In this document: one piece after another, positions 26,555-36,709 of the stretch
How the letters are laid out: each line of letters begins with the position of its first letter
Numbering within the stretch: position 1 is the stretch's first letter
DNA from: Treponema sp.
Lineage (GTDB): Bacteria > Spirochaetota > Spirochaetia > Treponematales > Treponemataceae
DNA length: 64,000 bases
Reading direction: 5' to 3'
Assembly (NCBI GenBank): GCA_024402695.1
Contig: JAKSTG010000013.1
Span: 1-64,000 of the forward strand
Notes under the pieces: model-generated
Seen by the model: only the letters and a program-made list of their open reading frames with translations
Told to the model about the DNA's origin: nothing
The model's database searches: none
Translations under genes and position numbers: made by a program

Positions 26555-27496
26555 TTATAATTTTTTGGTAATCCACTCAAGTATATCGCGTTCAACTTCT
26601 TCCCTGTTTACTTCATTTAAGGCTTCATGACGGTCGCCTTCATAACAGATTTCTTCGATATCCTGGACCCCGTTATCAACATAAGTTTTGATAAGGGTTT
26701 TGATTGTTTTTCCGTAATTGCTTACAGGATCTTCTGAACCGTAGAATATAAGGATTGGAAGGTCCTGTGGCACTTTTTTCATGTTTGATTTTTTATGGAT
26801 ATTTGTAAGTCCAGATGTCATGTCATGGTAAAAAGACGATGTAAGTTCAAACTGACACCAGGAATCAGAATCATAGAGCATAACCGCTGTTGGATCTGAG
26901 GAAGTCCAGGCATTTGGACTCTGTGGATTCTTGATTCTTTTGTTGTAGCTTCCAAAGGCAATTTTCTTAAGAAGAGGACTTGGTTTATCGTAGCCTACGA
27001 TTTTAGAAACGATAGCTGTAAGAACACTTCCGAAAGCAGAGATTGCAAGAGGTCCTGAAGTTCCTGAAAGAATACAAAGATCAGGATCAGAACCGAAGCG
27101 TTCCAGAAGTCCCTGTGTAACAAAGGAACCGAAAGAATGGCCCATTACTATACATTTTTTTCCAGGGTAATCCTTTTTCAAAGCTTCCGTGATTTCATGA
27201 AGGTCCAGAACTACCCTGTCAAAACCATCTTTTTTTGCCAAAAGCCCGAATTTACCGGCATTTTTTGATTCAGCGTTCTGTGCAGTTTTACCGTGACCAC
27301 GCATATCGTAGGCGTTAAGGACATATCCGTTTTCGGCAAGAATTGTACCGAATCTGTCATAACGGAGGGAATGTTCACAAAGTCCATGATGCAGCTGCAG
27401 AACTCCCTTAATTTCAACATCTTCATCAGGTATCCAGCGGTTTACAGCAATTTCGAATCCGTCACTCATTGTCAAAAAAAAGTTTTTTGTCTGCAT
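26555..27496 (-). CDS. Alpha/beta hydrolase (serine aminopeptidase S33 / monoacylglycerol lipase-like)
   Basis: 313 residues with an alpha/beta hydrolase fold: LQLHHGLCEHSLRYDRF (oxyanion region), GHSFGSF (nucleophile Ser), Asp in FYGSEDPVSNYG and His in EGDRHEALNE. This set matches the monoacylglycerol lipase/lysophospholipase group; the actual ester is unknown. No signal peptide, so cytoplasmic. GAGG lies upstream of the ATG. The pcnB gene follows 11 bases behind. Confidence 0.85.
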   Translation of the reverse strand: MQTKNFFLTMSDGFEIAVNRWIPDEDVEIKGVLQLHHGLCEHSLRYDRFGTILAENGYVLNAYDMRGHGKTAQNAESKNAGKFGLLAKKDGFDRVVLDLHEITEALKKDYPGKKCIVMGHSFGSFVTQGLLERFGSDPDLCILSGTSGPLAISAFGSVLTAIVSKIVGYDKPSPLLKKIAFGSYNKRIKNPQSPNAWTSSDPTAVMLYDSDSWCQFELTSSFYHDMTSGLTNIHKKSNMKKVPQDLPILIFYGSEDPVSNYGKTIKTLIKTYVDNGVQDIEEICYEGDRHEALNEVNREEVERDILEWITKKL

Positions 27497-27508
27497 AAAT
27501 TAGCCTCA

Positions 27509-27537
27509 TTCAATAAAAAGATTTTTTTTTATATAAT
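27509..27537 (+). promoter_or_regulatory. Promoter of the TrmA/RumA gene, probably leaderless
   Basis: TTCAAT (27509-27514) and a perfect TATAAT (27532-27537) are 17 bases apart. TATAAT ends 6 bases before the ATG, leaving no room for a ribosome site. Confidence 0.6.
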
Positions 27538-27543
27538 ATTGAT

Positions 27544-28788
27544 ATGGAATTAGAGAATATTATAACCGATAAAATTGTTTTTGGGGGAAATTGTATTGGA
27601 AAAATACACGGAAAAAACGTGTTCGTTCCCTATGCTGTTCCATCTGAAGAACTGGAAATCCGCATTACAGAACAGAAAAATGACTACGACAATGCAGAAA
27701 TCGTGAATATTCTCAAGGCATCAGAACACCGTGTAAAGCCTGAATGTGCTTATTATGGAATCTGTGGTGGCTGTAACATGATGCATATCGATTCAGAAGC
27801 TCAGACAGAATACCGAAAGGAAATGCTTTATGAAATGCTTACCAAAAACGGTGTGGAATATCCTCTTGAAAACATAAAGGCCGTTACAGGACCTTCAACA
27901 GGTTACCGTTCAAGATTCCAGCTTACAGACGGCGGTCTTTCTGAAAAGCGAAAAAATACAATCATTCCTATTACAGAATGTCTTTGTGCAGAAAAACCTG
28001 TAAACAAATACCTTGCAGAAACTCCTTTTGATCAGAGACCAGACGGAAGAATACATTTCTTCGGAAGCGAAAAAGCCTTGAATCAGGACGGAACTCCTGC
28101 AGAAATGCCTTTTATTTCTCAAAAGAAGGAAGAAAAAGTACAGAAAATCATACAATCTAAGAAATCAAGCAAGAAATATAAGTTCAAAGAAAACCGTTAT
28201 TTTGCAGGAACTGCCGCATCTCCAGAAAATGAAGTTACAGTTCAGATTTCTGACAAGAAATTGACTTTTGATGTTAGAGGCTTTTTCCAGTCAAATATGT
28301 TTGTTTTTGAAAAGACCTGTAATCTGATCAGGGAAAAACTTACTCCTTGTGACAATATTCTTGATATGTATTCTGGATGCGGTTCCCTTTCAGCTTTCGC
28401 GGCGGACAAAGCCGGCAAAGTGACCCTTGTAGAACACAACAGAGATGCATTGGTTTTTGCAGAAAGAAATATGGCAGGGACAAACCATACAAGCTTCGGA
28501 ATGAGCGGGGAAAACTGGGTAAAGAACTGTTCTGCCACCTGCCCTCATTTTGATGCCATTGTTATTGATCCTCCAAGAAGCGGAATGGAAAAACCTGTTC
28601 TGGATTATCTTATAAAATCAAATGCACTTCAGATTATTTCCATGTCCTGTGACCCGGCAACTCATGCCAGAGACCTGGCAAAACTGATCCGTAACGGATA
28701 TGAGATCAAAGATGTTTATCTTTTGGATTTCTACCCGAACACATCTCATATCGAAAGTCTTGTAGAACTCCGGAAGAAACCAGATTGA
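27544..28788 (+). CDS. TrmA/RumA-family (uracil-5-)-methyltransferase
   Basis: 414 residues. An N-terminal TRAM-like region is followed by a Fe-S cysteine cluster (Cys in CAYYGICGGC), a SAM-binding motif (ILDMYSGCGSLSAFAA), the DPPRSGM motif and the catalytic MSCDPATHARDL. This fits class I methyltransferases that make 5-methyluridine in 23S rRNA or tRNA; which RNA is not visible. The spacer of about 90 residues before the SAM domain (Lys-rich) is longer than usual. The stop overlaps the next start (TTGA), so the beta-propeller protein is translationally coupled. Confidence 0.85.
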   Translation: MELENIITDKIVFGGNCIGKIHGKNVFVPYAVPSEELEIRITEQKNDYDNAEIVNILKASEHRVKPECAYYGICGGCNMMHIDSEAQTEYRKEMLYEMLTKNGVEYPLENIKAVTGPSTGYRSRFQLTDGGLSEKRKNTIIPITECLCAEKPVNKYLAETPFDQRPDGRIHFFGSEKALNQDGTPAEMPFISQKKEEKVQKIIQSKKSSKKYKFKENRYFAGTAASPENEVTVQISDKKLTFDVRGFFQSNMFVFEKTCNLIREKLTPCDNILDMYSGCGSLSAFAADKAGKVTLVEHNRDALVFAERNMAGTNHTSFGMSGENWVKNCSATCPHFDAIVIDPPRSGMEKPVLDYLIKSNALQIISMSCDPATHARDLAKLIRNGYEIKDVYLLDFYPNTSHIESLVELRKKPD

Positions 28789-30533
28789 AAAAAATAATAT
28801 CGCTGCTTTTAGTTCTTCTTTCCTCTTTTTTCTTGTCTGCTCAGACTGCCCTGACAAACCTTAATACTTCCTGGAGTCAGGTTCTGGGAGGAAAGTTTAT
28901 ATCAAAACCGGTACTAACCTCATTCGGTTTTATTGGTATTACAGACGGAAAGACAATTTCGGCTCTGACTAACAGCGGTAAAATAATCTGGGAAGTAAAC
29001 ACTTCTGTGAACTCAGAAACAATCGTTACTGTGATTTCTTCCGACTTTACTCTTGCAGTAACCAACGGCAGAAAGAAAATCACATTATATAATCCTTCAG
29101 GCGTTCCTTTATGGAATAAAGTACTTTCCTTTGATGTTACTCATAAAGCCTTTGAAGGCCGCGACGGAAGATTTTTTCTCCGTGGAGAAAACACTCTTGC
29201 CTGTTATGGAATCAACGGAATCTGCAAATGGAGTATTGAAACTGAAAGACAGTCTCCTGTAGAACTTCAGGAACTGGAAGACGGGAGTCTTATTCTCTTT
29301 CTTAAAGAACTTTCTGACGGAAAAACCAGAGCTTTACGAATTACCCCTTTTGGAAAAATCATTGAAGACATTACTTTTTCAGGCGAGATACTTTCAGCCT
29401 CTACAACTGACTGCGGAATCTTCCTGACTTTTTCTGACGGCTCTGCAGGTCTTTTCGGACTTTCTGATGAAAAAGCTGTAAACCGTTATGTTTTAGATCC
29501 AAGACTTTTTAATAAAAACAAGAACAATTTCTTTTGTTCTGCCCTTCACAAAGATTACGGAGTTTTTGTTACCGAGAACCGTAGCGGAGTCAAACTGCTT
29601 TATTTGAACGGTCAGAATGGAGATGTTAAATGGACTGCAATTCTGGATCAATTCAACATAACTGATATTGTCGAAGCAAAACTTACAGAAGAAGGCTTTT
29701 TCATCTGTGACATGAAAACCGGCTATTTCTATAACAAGGAAGGTTTGCTTCAGTGGACCTGCTCGATGCCAGAAAATAATAGTCGCAACAAGTGGAAGAA
29801 TGCTTTCTTTACTGAAAACAACACTCTTGTAATCTGCTATGACAACTGGACTCTGAACGGGTACATAGTTGAACAGCATACCGGAAATTACAAATCAGAT
29901 ATCAAATACAACTATTATCTTGATTACCTTAAAATTGATTCTTCTGTTTACGGAACTGTTTATCAGAATGAACTCAGTTCTGAAATCACCGGACCTCATA
30001 GAATCAAAAATCTCGAAGCCGGATACTACGGTGAAAAAGAAATCCTTTTTACTTCTGATCTTATTAGCTGTTGTCAGGCCTACATACAGGCAAACAGTGA
30101 AACTAATTTTGGGGTTCATGATGGACCTTCCCTGTTCCAGGCAAATGTTTCCCAGATGGAATCTCTTTTGAATCAGCTTCCATACTATGGAACCCGCTAT
30201 ACAACTAACCTTACTGCTAAACTCTTGAAAAAAGAGACAAACAATTCAATACTTAATTGTATAGTAACGGGCATAACCAAAAGCGGTTATGATCCGGACG
30301 GTGAAATTCTTCAGGCTTTGGAGATTCTTTCAAGTAAAACCTTGAAATCAAACATAAATCTGCAGCTTAATATCTGTGATGCAGTTTATTCAGTCTGCAG
30401 ATTCATGGGACGCCCGGCTTTCAATAAAAGCGGTAAAACTATCCTTAAGAATTTCATGTATCCTTCATATAATTCAAAAGTGCGAACAAAAGCCCGTCAG
30501 ACAATGGAAATGATAGCGGCTTTGGAGAAATAA
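28785..30533 (+). CDS. Secreted PQQ-like beta-propeller protein, function unknown
   Basis: 582 residues starting with TTG that overlaps the previous stop codon. A signal peptide (KKIISLLLVLLSSFFLSAQ) is followed by repeated blade-like segments of the PQQ type (LTNSGKIIWEVNT, YNPSGVPLWNKV, YGINGICKWSIET, LNGQNGDVKWTA, YNKEGLLQWTC), about six or seven blades, and then a helical C-terminal region (about 400-582). The protein should be periplasmic or lie in the outer membrane, perhaps as a scaffold. GGAAG precedes the start. The receiver-domain gene follows directly at the stop. Confidence 0.65.
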   Translation: MKKIISLLLVLLSSFFLSAQTALTNLNTSWSQVLGGKFISKPVLTSFGFIGITDGKTISALTNSGKIIWEVNTSVNSETIVTVISSDFTLAVTNGRKKITLYNPSGVPLWNKVLSFDVTHKAFEGRDGRFFLRGENTLACYGINGICKWSIETERQSPVELQELEDGSLILFLKELSDGKTRALRITPFGKIIEDITFSGEILSASTTDCGIFLTFSDGSAGLFGLSDEKAVNRYVLDPRLFNKNKNNFFCSALHKDYGVFVTENRSGVKLLYLNGQNGDVKWTAILDQFNITDIVEAKLTEEGFFICDMKTGYFYNKEGLLQWTCSMPENNSRNKWKNAFFTENNTLVICYDNWTLNGYIVEQHTGNYKSDIKYNYYLDYLKIDSSVYGTVYQNELSSEITGPHRIKNLEAGYYGEKEILFTSDLISCCQAYIQANSETNFGVHDGPSLFQANVSQMESLLNQLPYYGTRYTTNLTAKLLKKETNNSILNCIVTGITKSGYDPDGEILQALEILSSKTLKSNINLQLNICDAVYSVCRFMGRPAFNKSGKTILKNFMYPSYNSKVRTKARQTMEMIAALEK

Positions 30534-31622
30534 ATGGAAAAAGAAACACAGGATAAAATCCTAGAGAGTTTTCAGCAGATTAAAAACCTTTGTTCAAAAG
30601 CAGACAAAGACCAGAAAGAAACCACTTTTGCAGGTATCGCGGATCTGATTATTTCTGAAGCAAAAAAAATCAAGGATATTTCCAATTCTGAGAAAACTGC
30701 GAAGGAAAAATTTTCTGTTCCGGATTTTTCTTCTTTCAGATTTCTCCTTGTTGAAGACAACCAGGTTAATATTATGGTTGCCGAAGCTTTCCTGAAGAAA
30801 ACCGGAGTCACTGTAGAAATCTCAAATAATGGTCTTGATGCCGTAGAAAAAATAAAAGCTTCTGAAGCATCAGGAAACTTTTACCATATTGTTTTCATGG
30901 ATATGCAGATGCCTGTCATGAACGGACCTGAAGCAATTAAGGCAATCCGTAATATGAATTCGGAATACGCAAAGAAACTTAAGATTGTTGCAATGACAGG
31001 AACCGTTCTTGATGCTGAAATCACAAACATCCGTAAAACAGATATTAACGGTTATATTACAAAACCTATTTCAGCAAACATTCTTTATAACGTATGTTCT
31101 GAAATTCTTTCGGAATACAGAACTATAACACCAGTTCAAAATTCAGTTGAAAAAAAACAGGAAGAAAATAAACAGGAATCTAAAAAAAATATCGAGATTC
31201 CTTCCCCATCTTCTGCTGCAGCCTATCCTGATTTCTCATCAAAGAAAGTTCTGGTTGTTGATGACAACAAGCTTAACGTTGAAATCCTTAATTTAATGCT
31301 CAAAAAAACAGGAGCATATTTCGAGGATGCTTTTGACGGTGAAGAAGCCCTGGTTAAGTTCTTAAAATCAGATGAGTTCTTTTATGACATGATTCTTATG
31401 GATATTCAGATGCCTAAAATGGATGGTAACCAGTGTGCCTGGAGAATCCGTAATTCTGAAAGGAAAGATGCAGAACTTCCTATCATTGCCATTTCTGCGA
31501 ATGCTTTCCAGGAAGACAAGGACAAATCCCTCAATTCAGGTATCAATTTCCATATGAGTAAACCTGTAAACATGAAAGCTCTTCATGAAAAAATGAACGA
31601 ACTTTTCATGGGAAATGTCTGA
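30534..31622 (+). CDS. Double receiver-domain protein without output domain
   Basis: 362 residues: an N-terminal helix region (about 65 residues), receiver 1 (LLVEDNQVN...FMDMQMPVMNG), a Lys/Glu/Ser-rich linker of about 40 residues, and receiver 2 (VLVVDDNKLN...LMDIQMPKMDG). Both phosphoacceptor Asp residues and the acidic pairs are present. No HTH, GGDEF or kinase domain follows, so it may act as a phosphate sink, a relay or by protein binding. The QMP(V/K)MxG motif is that of hybrid-kinase receivers. ATG begins immediately after the previous stop. Confidence 0.8.
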   Translation: MEKETQDKILESFQQIKNLCSKADKDQKETTFAGIADLIISEAKKIKDISNSEKTAKEKFSVPDFSSFRFLLVEDNQVNIMVAEAFLKKTGVTVEISNNGLDAVEKIKASEASGNFYHIVFMDMQMPVMNGPEAIKAIRNMNSEYAKKLKIVAMTGTVLDAEITNIRKTDINGYITKPISANILYNVCSEILSEYRTITPVQNSVEKKQEENKQESKKNIEIPSPSSAAAYPDFSSKKVLVVDDNKLNVEILNLMLKKTGAYFEDAFDGEEALVKFLKSDEFFYDMILMDIQMPKMDGNQCAWRIRNSERKDAELPIIAISANAFQEDKDKSLNSGINFHMSKPVNMKALHEKMNELFMGNV

Positions 31623-31625
31623 AAA

Positions 31626-32369
31626 CTAAAGTTTCATTTTTTCTATAAGTTCTGCCGTCCTTATATCTCCAAGACGTCTGTAAATTACAGCCATTTTCTG
31701 AAGGAAGAAAGCATCGTCGGCCTTTGAGAAGCGGAGTTCAAGGGCTCTTTCATAGACATCAAGAGCAAGTTCATCAGAAATAACCCCTTCAATATTATTT
31801 CTGAGAATTGCCGTTGTAAAAGAGATAACTTCAGGGAAGAAAAATCTGAAATATTCATAGGAATATTCCATAAGAATAACCTGTTCCAGAAGAAGGAATG
31901 CATCGTAATATTCTCCACGGATCACAAGTTCCTCAGAAAGAATATAACCGTAATCCATAAAGTCTTCGCGGGTATACCATCTTTTTAGACTGAATTTTGG
32001 ACGGCTGGAATTAACATGAATAAATTCACGGACTGCATCATCTTCTCGTCCTCTCATAAGATCCAGGACAATAAGTTTTGCCCAAGATTCATCATCGTTT
32101 CTTTCTACAAGCCATTTTCGATAATCAAAACTTTCTTCACTCTGCTTTTTTTCGCGGAACTGATGGAAGAAAGAATCATTGAAAATCTGTCTCTGGCGGG
32201 CATCAGACAAAACCCTGTAAGCCTGTGTAATGTCATTGAACTCATCTCTTTTTGATGAATCACCAAGACTGTCTGGATGATACAGTTTGGCTTTTTCACG
32301 GTAAGCATGTTTAATTTCGCTTAAAGAGGCATTTGGAGCAATTCCCAGGATTTTGTAGCAGTCTTTCAT
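31626..32369 (-). CDS. J-domain protein (DnaJ-like co-chaperone)
   Basis: 247 residues with an N-terminal J domain (residues 1-65, YHPDS motif with HPD, AYRVLSDARQRQIFN) and a unique C-terminal region containing helical, TPR-like segments. It has no zinc finger. It should stimulate a DnaK. It is the last gene in the V-ATPase direction, 27 bases behind the UspA gene, and has a TATATT box 8 bases before its ATG. It converges with the receiver protein at 31622, 3 bases away. Confidence 0.8.
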   Translation of the reverse strand: MKDCYKILGIAPNASLSEIKHAYREKAKLYHPDSLGDSSKRDEFNDITQAYRVLSDARQRQIFNDSFFHQFREKKQSEESFDYRKWLVERNDDESWAKLIVLDLMRGREDDAVREFIHVNSSRPKFSLKRWYTREDFMDYGYILSEELVIRGEYYDAFLLLEQVILMEYSYEYFRFFFPEVISFTTAILRNNIEGVISDELALDVYERALELRFSKADDAFFLQKMAVIYRRLGDIRTAELIEKMKL

Positions 32370-32396
32370 ATGGTTTTAATATACCATATTTTTCGA

Positions 32397-32888
32397 TTAA
32401 ATACTCTTGAACAGACGATCAATTTCTGGTTTTTGAACAAACATAACAGGTATATGAGAAGATAAAAGAATGTTTTTTTCCACACTAGATGCAGAGCTTT
32501 TGTGGGCTTTTCCGCTGTTTGTTTCATTACCGCCTAAAAGAAGTAGGTCGGCATCATAGTTGTCTCCAGCCTTTATTATTTCGGAGAAGACTCCACCACG
32601 TAAAAGTTCAGTTTCAATCTGAAGCCCTTTTGAAAGAGCAAGCCTTTCAACATATTTCAGATAGTTTTCACCGTCTTTTGAAAGAAGCTCTTCATAGTTG
32701 TTTTTTTCTTCATCAATGAGGAATTTATTCAAAGAAAGATATTTTATGGTTGCAGTATCAACAACATAGACAGCTTTAAGTTTCAGGTTGTAACATCTGG
32801 CCATCATAATAGCATACATAGCAGCATGAATTGATGCTTCAGAACCGTTAATGGCTACCATTATTTTTTTGAAAAAATCTTTTGACAA
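32397..32888 (-). CDS. Universal stress protein (UspA family)
   Basis: 163 residues; MVAINGSEASIHAAMYA opens the Usp fold, and LLLGGNETNSGKAHKSSASS is a possible ATP-binding loop (G-x2-G-x9-G-S/T type, imperfect). The start is a TTG with GGAGG in front (a later ATG at codon 10 lies inside the first beta strand). Located between the V-ATPase D subunit and the J-domain protein and likely part of the same transcript (29-base gap). Confidence 0.75.
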   Translation of the reverse strand: MSKDFFKKIMVAINGSEASIHAAMYAIMMARCYNLKLKAVYVVDTATIKYLSLNKFLIDEEKNNYEELLSKDGENYLKYVERLALSKGLQIETELLRGGVFSEIIKAGDNYDADLLLLGGNETNSGKAHKSSASSVEKNILLSSHIPVMFVQKPEIDRLFKSI

Positions 32889-32917
32889 AAATGCCTCCGC
32901 TTCAAATATAAAAAAAC

Positions 32918-33538
32918 TTATTTATTCCCGCGTTTCTTAAGAGCCTTAAGAACAAAAACATTTTCACGTTCACGTTCTTCAAGAACCCCTTCTATATATT
33001 TCTCAGTCTCGATGGTCTGAGGAATAATCATTTTATCAAGAGCATTAACACGTCTCTGTGTTTTTCTAACTTCTTCAGCTAGTCTCCAAACAATCGTTCT
33101 GATTGAAGCCATCTGAGTAAGAAGTGAAAGAAGATCAAAAAAATTGTTTACTACTTCGTCAGTATTAGCATCGGTTCCAAGAAAAGAATAAAAAAGTTCT
33201 TTTTTAGGAAGCTCTACATCAAGAGATGAGAAAGTCTGACCGCCAAGGCTGACCTGCTTTTCGCTCATTCCGAATTCATAATGAACAGACTTGGCGATTC
33301 TTGCAACCTGATCGGCTCCGTCCCGCATAAGCATTTTTTTCAGGGACGGATAAGCTTTCTGAACTGCTTTATCAATCTCGGTTTCAAGAAGCTGAACCTG
33401 CTGAACCATATGCATAAGTTCTCTAACAAGAATCTCGCGTTTTTCTTCAAGAAGTTCATAACCGTTAGAAGAAACAGCCAGCTGTTCTTTCATTGTGAGA
33501 AGATTTGATTTTGTCGGAGCAATGTTAAGTTTTGCCAA
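32918..33538 (-). CDS. atpD: V-type ATP synthase subunit D
   Basis: 206 residues, mostly two long helices. NIAPTKSNLLTMKEQL at the N-terminus and RRVNALDKMIIPQ near residue 170 are diagnostic for V/A-type subunit D, the central rotor shaft. The start is TTG with AGAGGT upstream, 10 bases behind atpB. In the family it links the A3B3 hexamer to subunits F and C. Confidence 0.92.
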   Translation of the reverse strand: MAKLNIAPTKSNLLTMKEQLAVSSNGYELLEEKREILVRELMHMVQQVQLLETEIDKAVQKAYPSLKKMLMRDGADQVARIAKSVHYEFGMSEKQVSLGGQTFSSLDVELPKKELFYSFLGTDANTDEVVNNFFDLLSLLTQMASIRTIVWRLAEEVRKTQRRVNALDKMIIPQTIETEKYIEGVLEERERENVFVLKALKKRGNK

Positions 33539-33548
33539 GATTCAACCT

Positions 33549-34931
33549 CTAATCTTCAATAGCAGGAGCATATTTTTCTATGAAATCAGAACGGATACGG
33601 AACCATTCACTTCTTGGAAGTTCATTAAGAACTTTCCATCCGATTTCCAGAGTTTCTTCGATAGTTCTGTCTTCATATTCCCCCTGACAGAGGAATTCTT
33701 TTTCAAACCTGTCACCAAAACGGATGTACATTTTATCCAGATCAGAAAGCTCTTCTTCCCCGATAATTGCAGCCAGGTTACGGATTGATTTTACTTTTGA
33801 GTAAGAAGCAAAGAGCTGACTTGAAACATCGGCGTGGTCTTCACGGGTCATATCCTTTCCGATACCGTCTTTCATAAGACGACTTAAGGAAGGAAGTCCC
33901 TGAACAGGCGGATAAAGTCCTTTCTGTGAAAGTTCACGGTCCATAACAATCTGACCTTCTGTAATATAACCTGTAAGGTCAGGAATAGGATGAGAAATAT
34001 CATCATTAGGCATTGAAAGAATTGGAATCTGTGTAATAGAACCTGAAGAGCCTTTGATTTTTCCGGCACGTTCATAAAGTTCTGCAAGGTCAGAATAAAG
34101 ATATCCTGGGTACCCTTTTCTTCCTGGAACTTCCCCACGGGTTGTAGAAATTTCGCGAAGGGCTTCACAATAGTTTGTCATGTCTGTCATTACGACAAGA
34201 ACATGTTTACCTTTTTCAAAGGCCAGGTATTCTGCTGCAGTGAGAGCACAGCGAGGTGTAATTGTTCGTTCAATGGAAGGTGCGTCGGCAAGTGAAAGGA
34301 ACATTACTACATTTGAAAGAACTCCGGACTGTTCAAAAGTATCCTGGAAGAATTTTGAAACGTCATATTTGATACCCATTCCAGCAAAAACCATAACGAA
34401 TTCTTCATCACTGTTACGAAGTTTTGCCTGGCGGATAATCTGTGCGGCCAGTTTATTGTGAGGAAGACCGTTGCCAGAGAAAATAGGAAGTTTCTGTCCA
34501 CGTACCAGAGAGTTCATTCCGTCAATGGCAGAAATACCAGTCTGAATAAAGTCACGCGGGTAAACGCGGGCATAAGGATTTATAGGATAACCGTTTACAT
34601 TCATTTTCTTTGAAGAAATGATTTCAGGATATCCGTCGATAGGTTTTCCAAGTCCATTGAAAACGCGTCCAAGGAGCCCGTCTCCTACACGGAGTTCTAG
34701 TGGTTCCTTAAGAAATTCACAGGTGGTTTCATCGATATCAAGTCCTGTTGTATTCCCGAAAATCTGAACAACAACAGCTTCTTCGCTAACGTCGATAACA
34801 CGACCTGTGCGTTTTTCACCGAAACGGTCACGGAGCATTACAGTTTCTCCGTAGAAAACATTTTCAGTTTTTTTCATAACAACAATTGGTCCATCGACCA
34901 TTGTCATTCCTTTATATTCAACACCTTTCAT
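33549..34931 (-). CDS. atpB: V-type ATP synthase subunit B (non-catalytic)
   Basis: 460 residues, the usual length. Motifs of the non-catalytic B subunit: [33 protein letters not shown] (the altered P-loop of B), and [30 protein letters not shown]. It alternates with subunit A in the hexamer. It lies 23 bases behind atpA. Confidence 0.95.
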   Translation of the reverse strand: MKGVEYKGMTMVDGPIVVMKKTENVFYGETVMLRDRFGEKRTGRVIDVSEEAVVVQIFGNTTGLDIDETTCEFLKEPLELRVGDGLLGRVFNGLGKPIDGYPEIISSKKMNVNGYPINPYARVYPRDFIQTGISAIDGMNSLVRGQKLPIFSGNGLPHNKLAAQIIRQAKLRNSDEEFVMVFAGMGIKYDVSKFFQDTFEQSGVLSNVVMFLSLADAPSIERTITPRCALTAAEYLAFEKGKHVLVVMTDMTNYCEALREISTTRGEVPGRKGYPGYLYSDLAELYERAGKIKGSSGSITQIPILSMPNDDISHPIPDLTGYITEGQIVMDRELSQKGLYPPVQGLPSLSRLMKDGIGKDMTREDHADVSSQLFASYSKVKSIRNLAAIIGEEELSDLDKMYIRFGDRFEKEFLCQGEYEDRTIEETLEIGWKVLNELPRSEWFRIRSDFIEKYAPAIED

Positions 34932-34954
34932 ATTTTACCTTCTGTTGAAATTCC

Positions 34955-36694
34955 TTACATCAAATCGGAAAACTGAGTTTCCATATGGGTACGGACTTTC
35001 TGGATCTCGCTGACTTTGTCATTAGGATAATCATATTTGATTCTGACAAGTTCATTACAAACAGGCATTCCGATGATTTTTGGAAGAGCATAACCTTTTT
35101 TGAGTGCTTCCAGAGCCTTTGCATAGAAATCCATAATCAGTTCAAGAATATCTATCTGTTTTTCTGTTGAACAGTATTTATCAACATCATCAAAGGCGTT
35201 CTGCTGAAGAAATCCGTTCTTTATCATGTCTGCCACTTTAAGAACCAGTCTTTCAGAATCTGGAAGAGCATCAGGCCCAATAAGTCTTACGATCTGCTGA
35301 AGTCTCTGTTCATTTTTAAGCAGATCCAGTGCTTTCTGACGTAATGAGAACCAGAGTGGATTATGAAGCTGCCACCAGTCCTTAACTTCATCTGCGTATT
35401 CGGAATAGGAATCGATCCATCCAATAGCAGGATAATGTCTGGCATTGGCAAGTTCACGGTCCAGAGCCCAGAAGCAGCGGATAAAGCGTTTTGTATGCTG
35501 AGTAACAGGTTCTGAGAAGTCACCACCTGGTGGCGAAACGGCACCAATAACCGAAACAGAACCTTCCTTCTGACAAAGAGATGTTACTCGTCCTGCTCTT
35601 TCATAGAAAGAAGCAAGACGAGTTGGAAGATATGCAGGAAATCCTTCTTCGGCAGGCATTTCTTCCATACGTCCGGAAAGTTCACGGAGAGCTTCGGCCC
35701 AGCGTGATGTTGAGTCAGCCATAATGGCAACATGCATACCCATGTCACGGAAATATTCTGCAAGTGTAATTCCTGAATAAAGGGAAACTTCACGGGCTGC
35801 AACCGGCATGTTTGAAGTATTAGCAATAAGAATGGTACGTTCCATAATTGAACGTCCGGTTCTAGGGTCAATGAGTTCCGGGAATTCAGAAAGAACTTCA
35901 GTCATTTCGTTTCCACGTTCTCCACAACCAATGTATACAATAAGGTCAGCATCACACCATTTTGCGACTGCATGCTGAGTCATTGTTTTACCGGTTCCGA
36001 ATCCTCCAGGAATAGCAGCGGTTCCGCCTTTTGAAAGTGGAAAGAAAACGTCAATAACGCGCTGTCCTGTAACGAGAGGTTCAGACACAGAAAGTTTTTC
36101 AGCAAAAGGTCTAGGCTTACGAACAGGCCAGTACTGGGAAAGTTTAATCTCTTCGTCTAATTCAGTAAGACCGATTACATCATCAACTGTATAGTCACCA
36201 GTTCCCTTGAAAGATTTAAGAGCTTTTCCACGGATATCAGGAGGAACCATAATGCTCTGGGTAATTGATTCAGTTTCCTTTACAGTTCCAAGAACCATTC
36301 CAATACTGATTGAATCCCCTTCTTTTACAGAAGCATCAAAGTGCCAGATCTTTTCATTGTCCAGAGGTTCACTTCTTTCACCAGGAAGAAGGAAAGAACC
36401 AGAAGTTTCATACATGTTTTTAAGAGGACGCTGGATACCATCATAGATTGTACCTACAAGACCAGGCCCCAGTTTAAGAGAAAGAGGTCTCTGCTGGCTT
36501 ACAACAGATTCACCAACATACATACCTGTATCTTCCTCATAAACCTGAATGGTTGCATTACCTTTGTTTTGACGGATAATTTCACCAATAAGACGATTCT
36601 TTCCTACGTCAACAACGTCATAAAGACCGCAACCGTCAAGACCGGAAGCATAAATAATCGGTCCCGAGATTTTTGTAATTTTTCCTTCAATCAT
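34955..36694 (-). CDS. atpA: V-type ATP synthase subunit A (catalytic)
   Basis: 579 residues, with the intact Walker [18 protein letters not shown], the SRWAEALRE segment and a non-homologous bulge region (about residues 120-180). This is the catalytic ATPase subunit in A/V-type complexes. Its place is atpE-atpA-atpB-atpD, 15 bases behind atpE. Whether the complex makes or uses ATP cannot be decided from sequence. Confidence 0.96.
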   Translation of the reverse strand: MIEGKITKISGPIIYASGLDGCGLYDVVDVGKNRLIGEIIRQNKGNATIQVYEEDTGMYVGESVVSQQRPLSLKLGPGLVGTIYDGIQRPLKNMYETSGSFLLPGERSEPLDNEKIWHFDASVKEGDSISIGMVLGTVKETESITQSIMVPPDIRGKALKSFKGTGDYTVDDVIGLTELDEEIKLSQYWPVRKPRPFAEKLSVSEPLVTGQRVIDVFFPLSKGGTAAIPGGFGTGKTMTQHAVAKWCDADLIVYIGCGERGNEMTEVLSEFPELIDPRTGRSIMERTILIANTSNMPVAAREVSLYSGITLAEYFRDMGMHVAIMADSTSRWAEALRELSGRMEEMPAEEGFPAYLPTRLASFYERAGRVTSLCQKEGSVSVIGAVSPPGGDFSEPVTQHTKRFIRCFWALDRELANARHYPAIGWIDSYSEYADEVKDWWQLHNPLWFSLRQKALDLLKNEQRLQQIVRLIGPDALPDSERLVLKVADMIKNGFLQQNAFDDVDKYCSTEKQIDILELIMDFYAKALEALKKGYALPKIIGMPVCNELVRIKYDYPNDKVSEIQKVRTHMETQFSDLM

Positions 36695-36709
36695 TAATCT
36701 TAAGACTCC

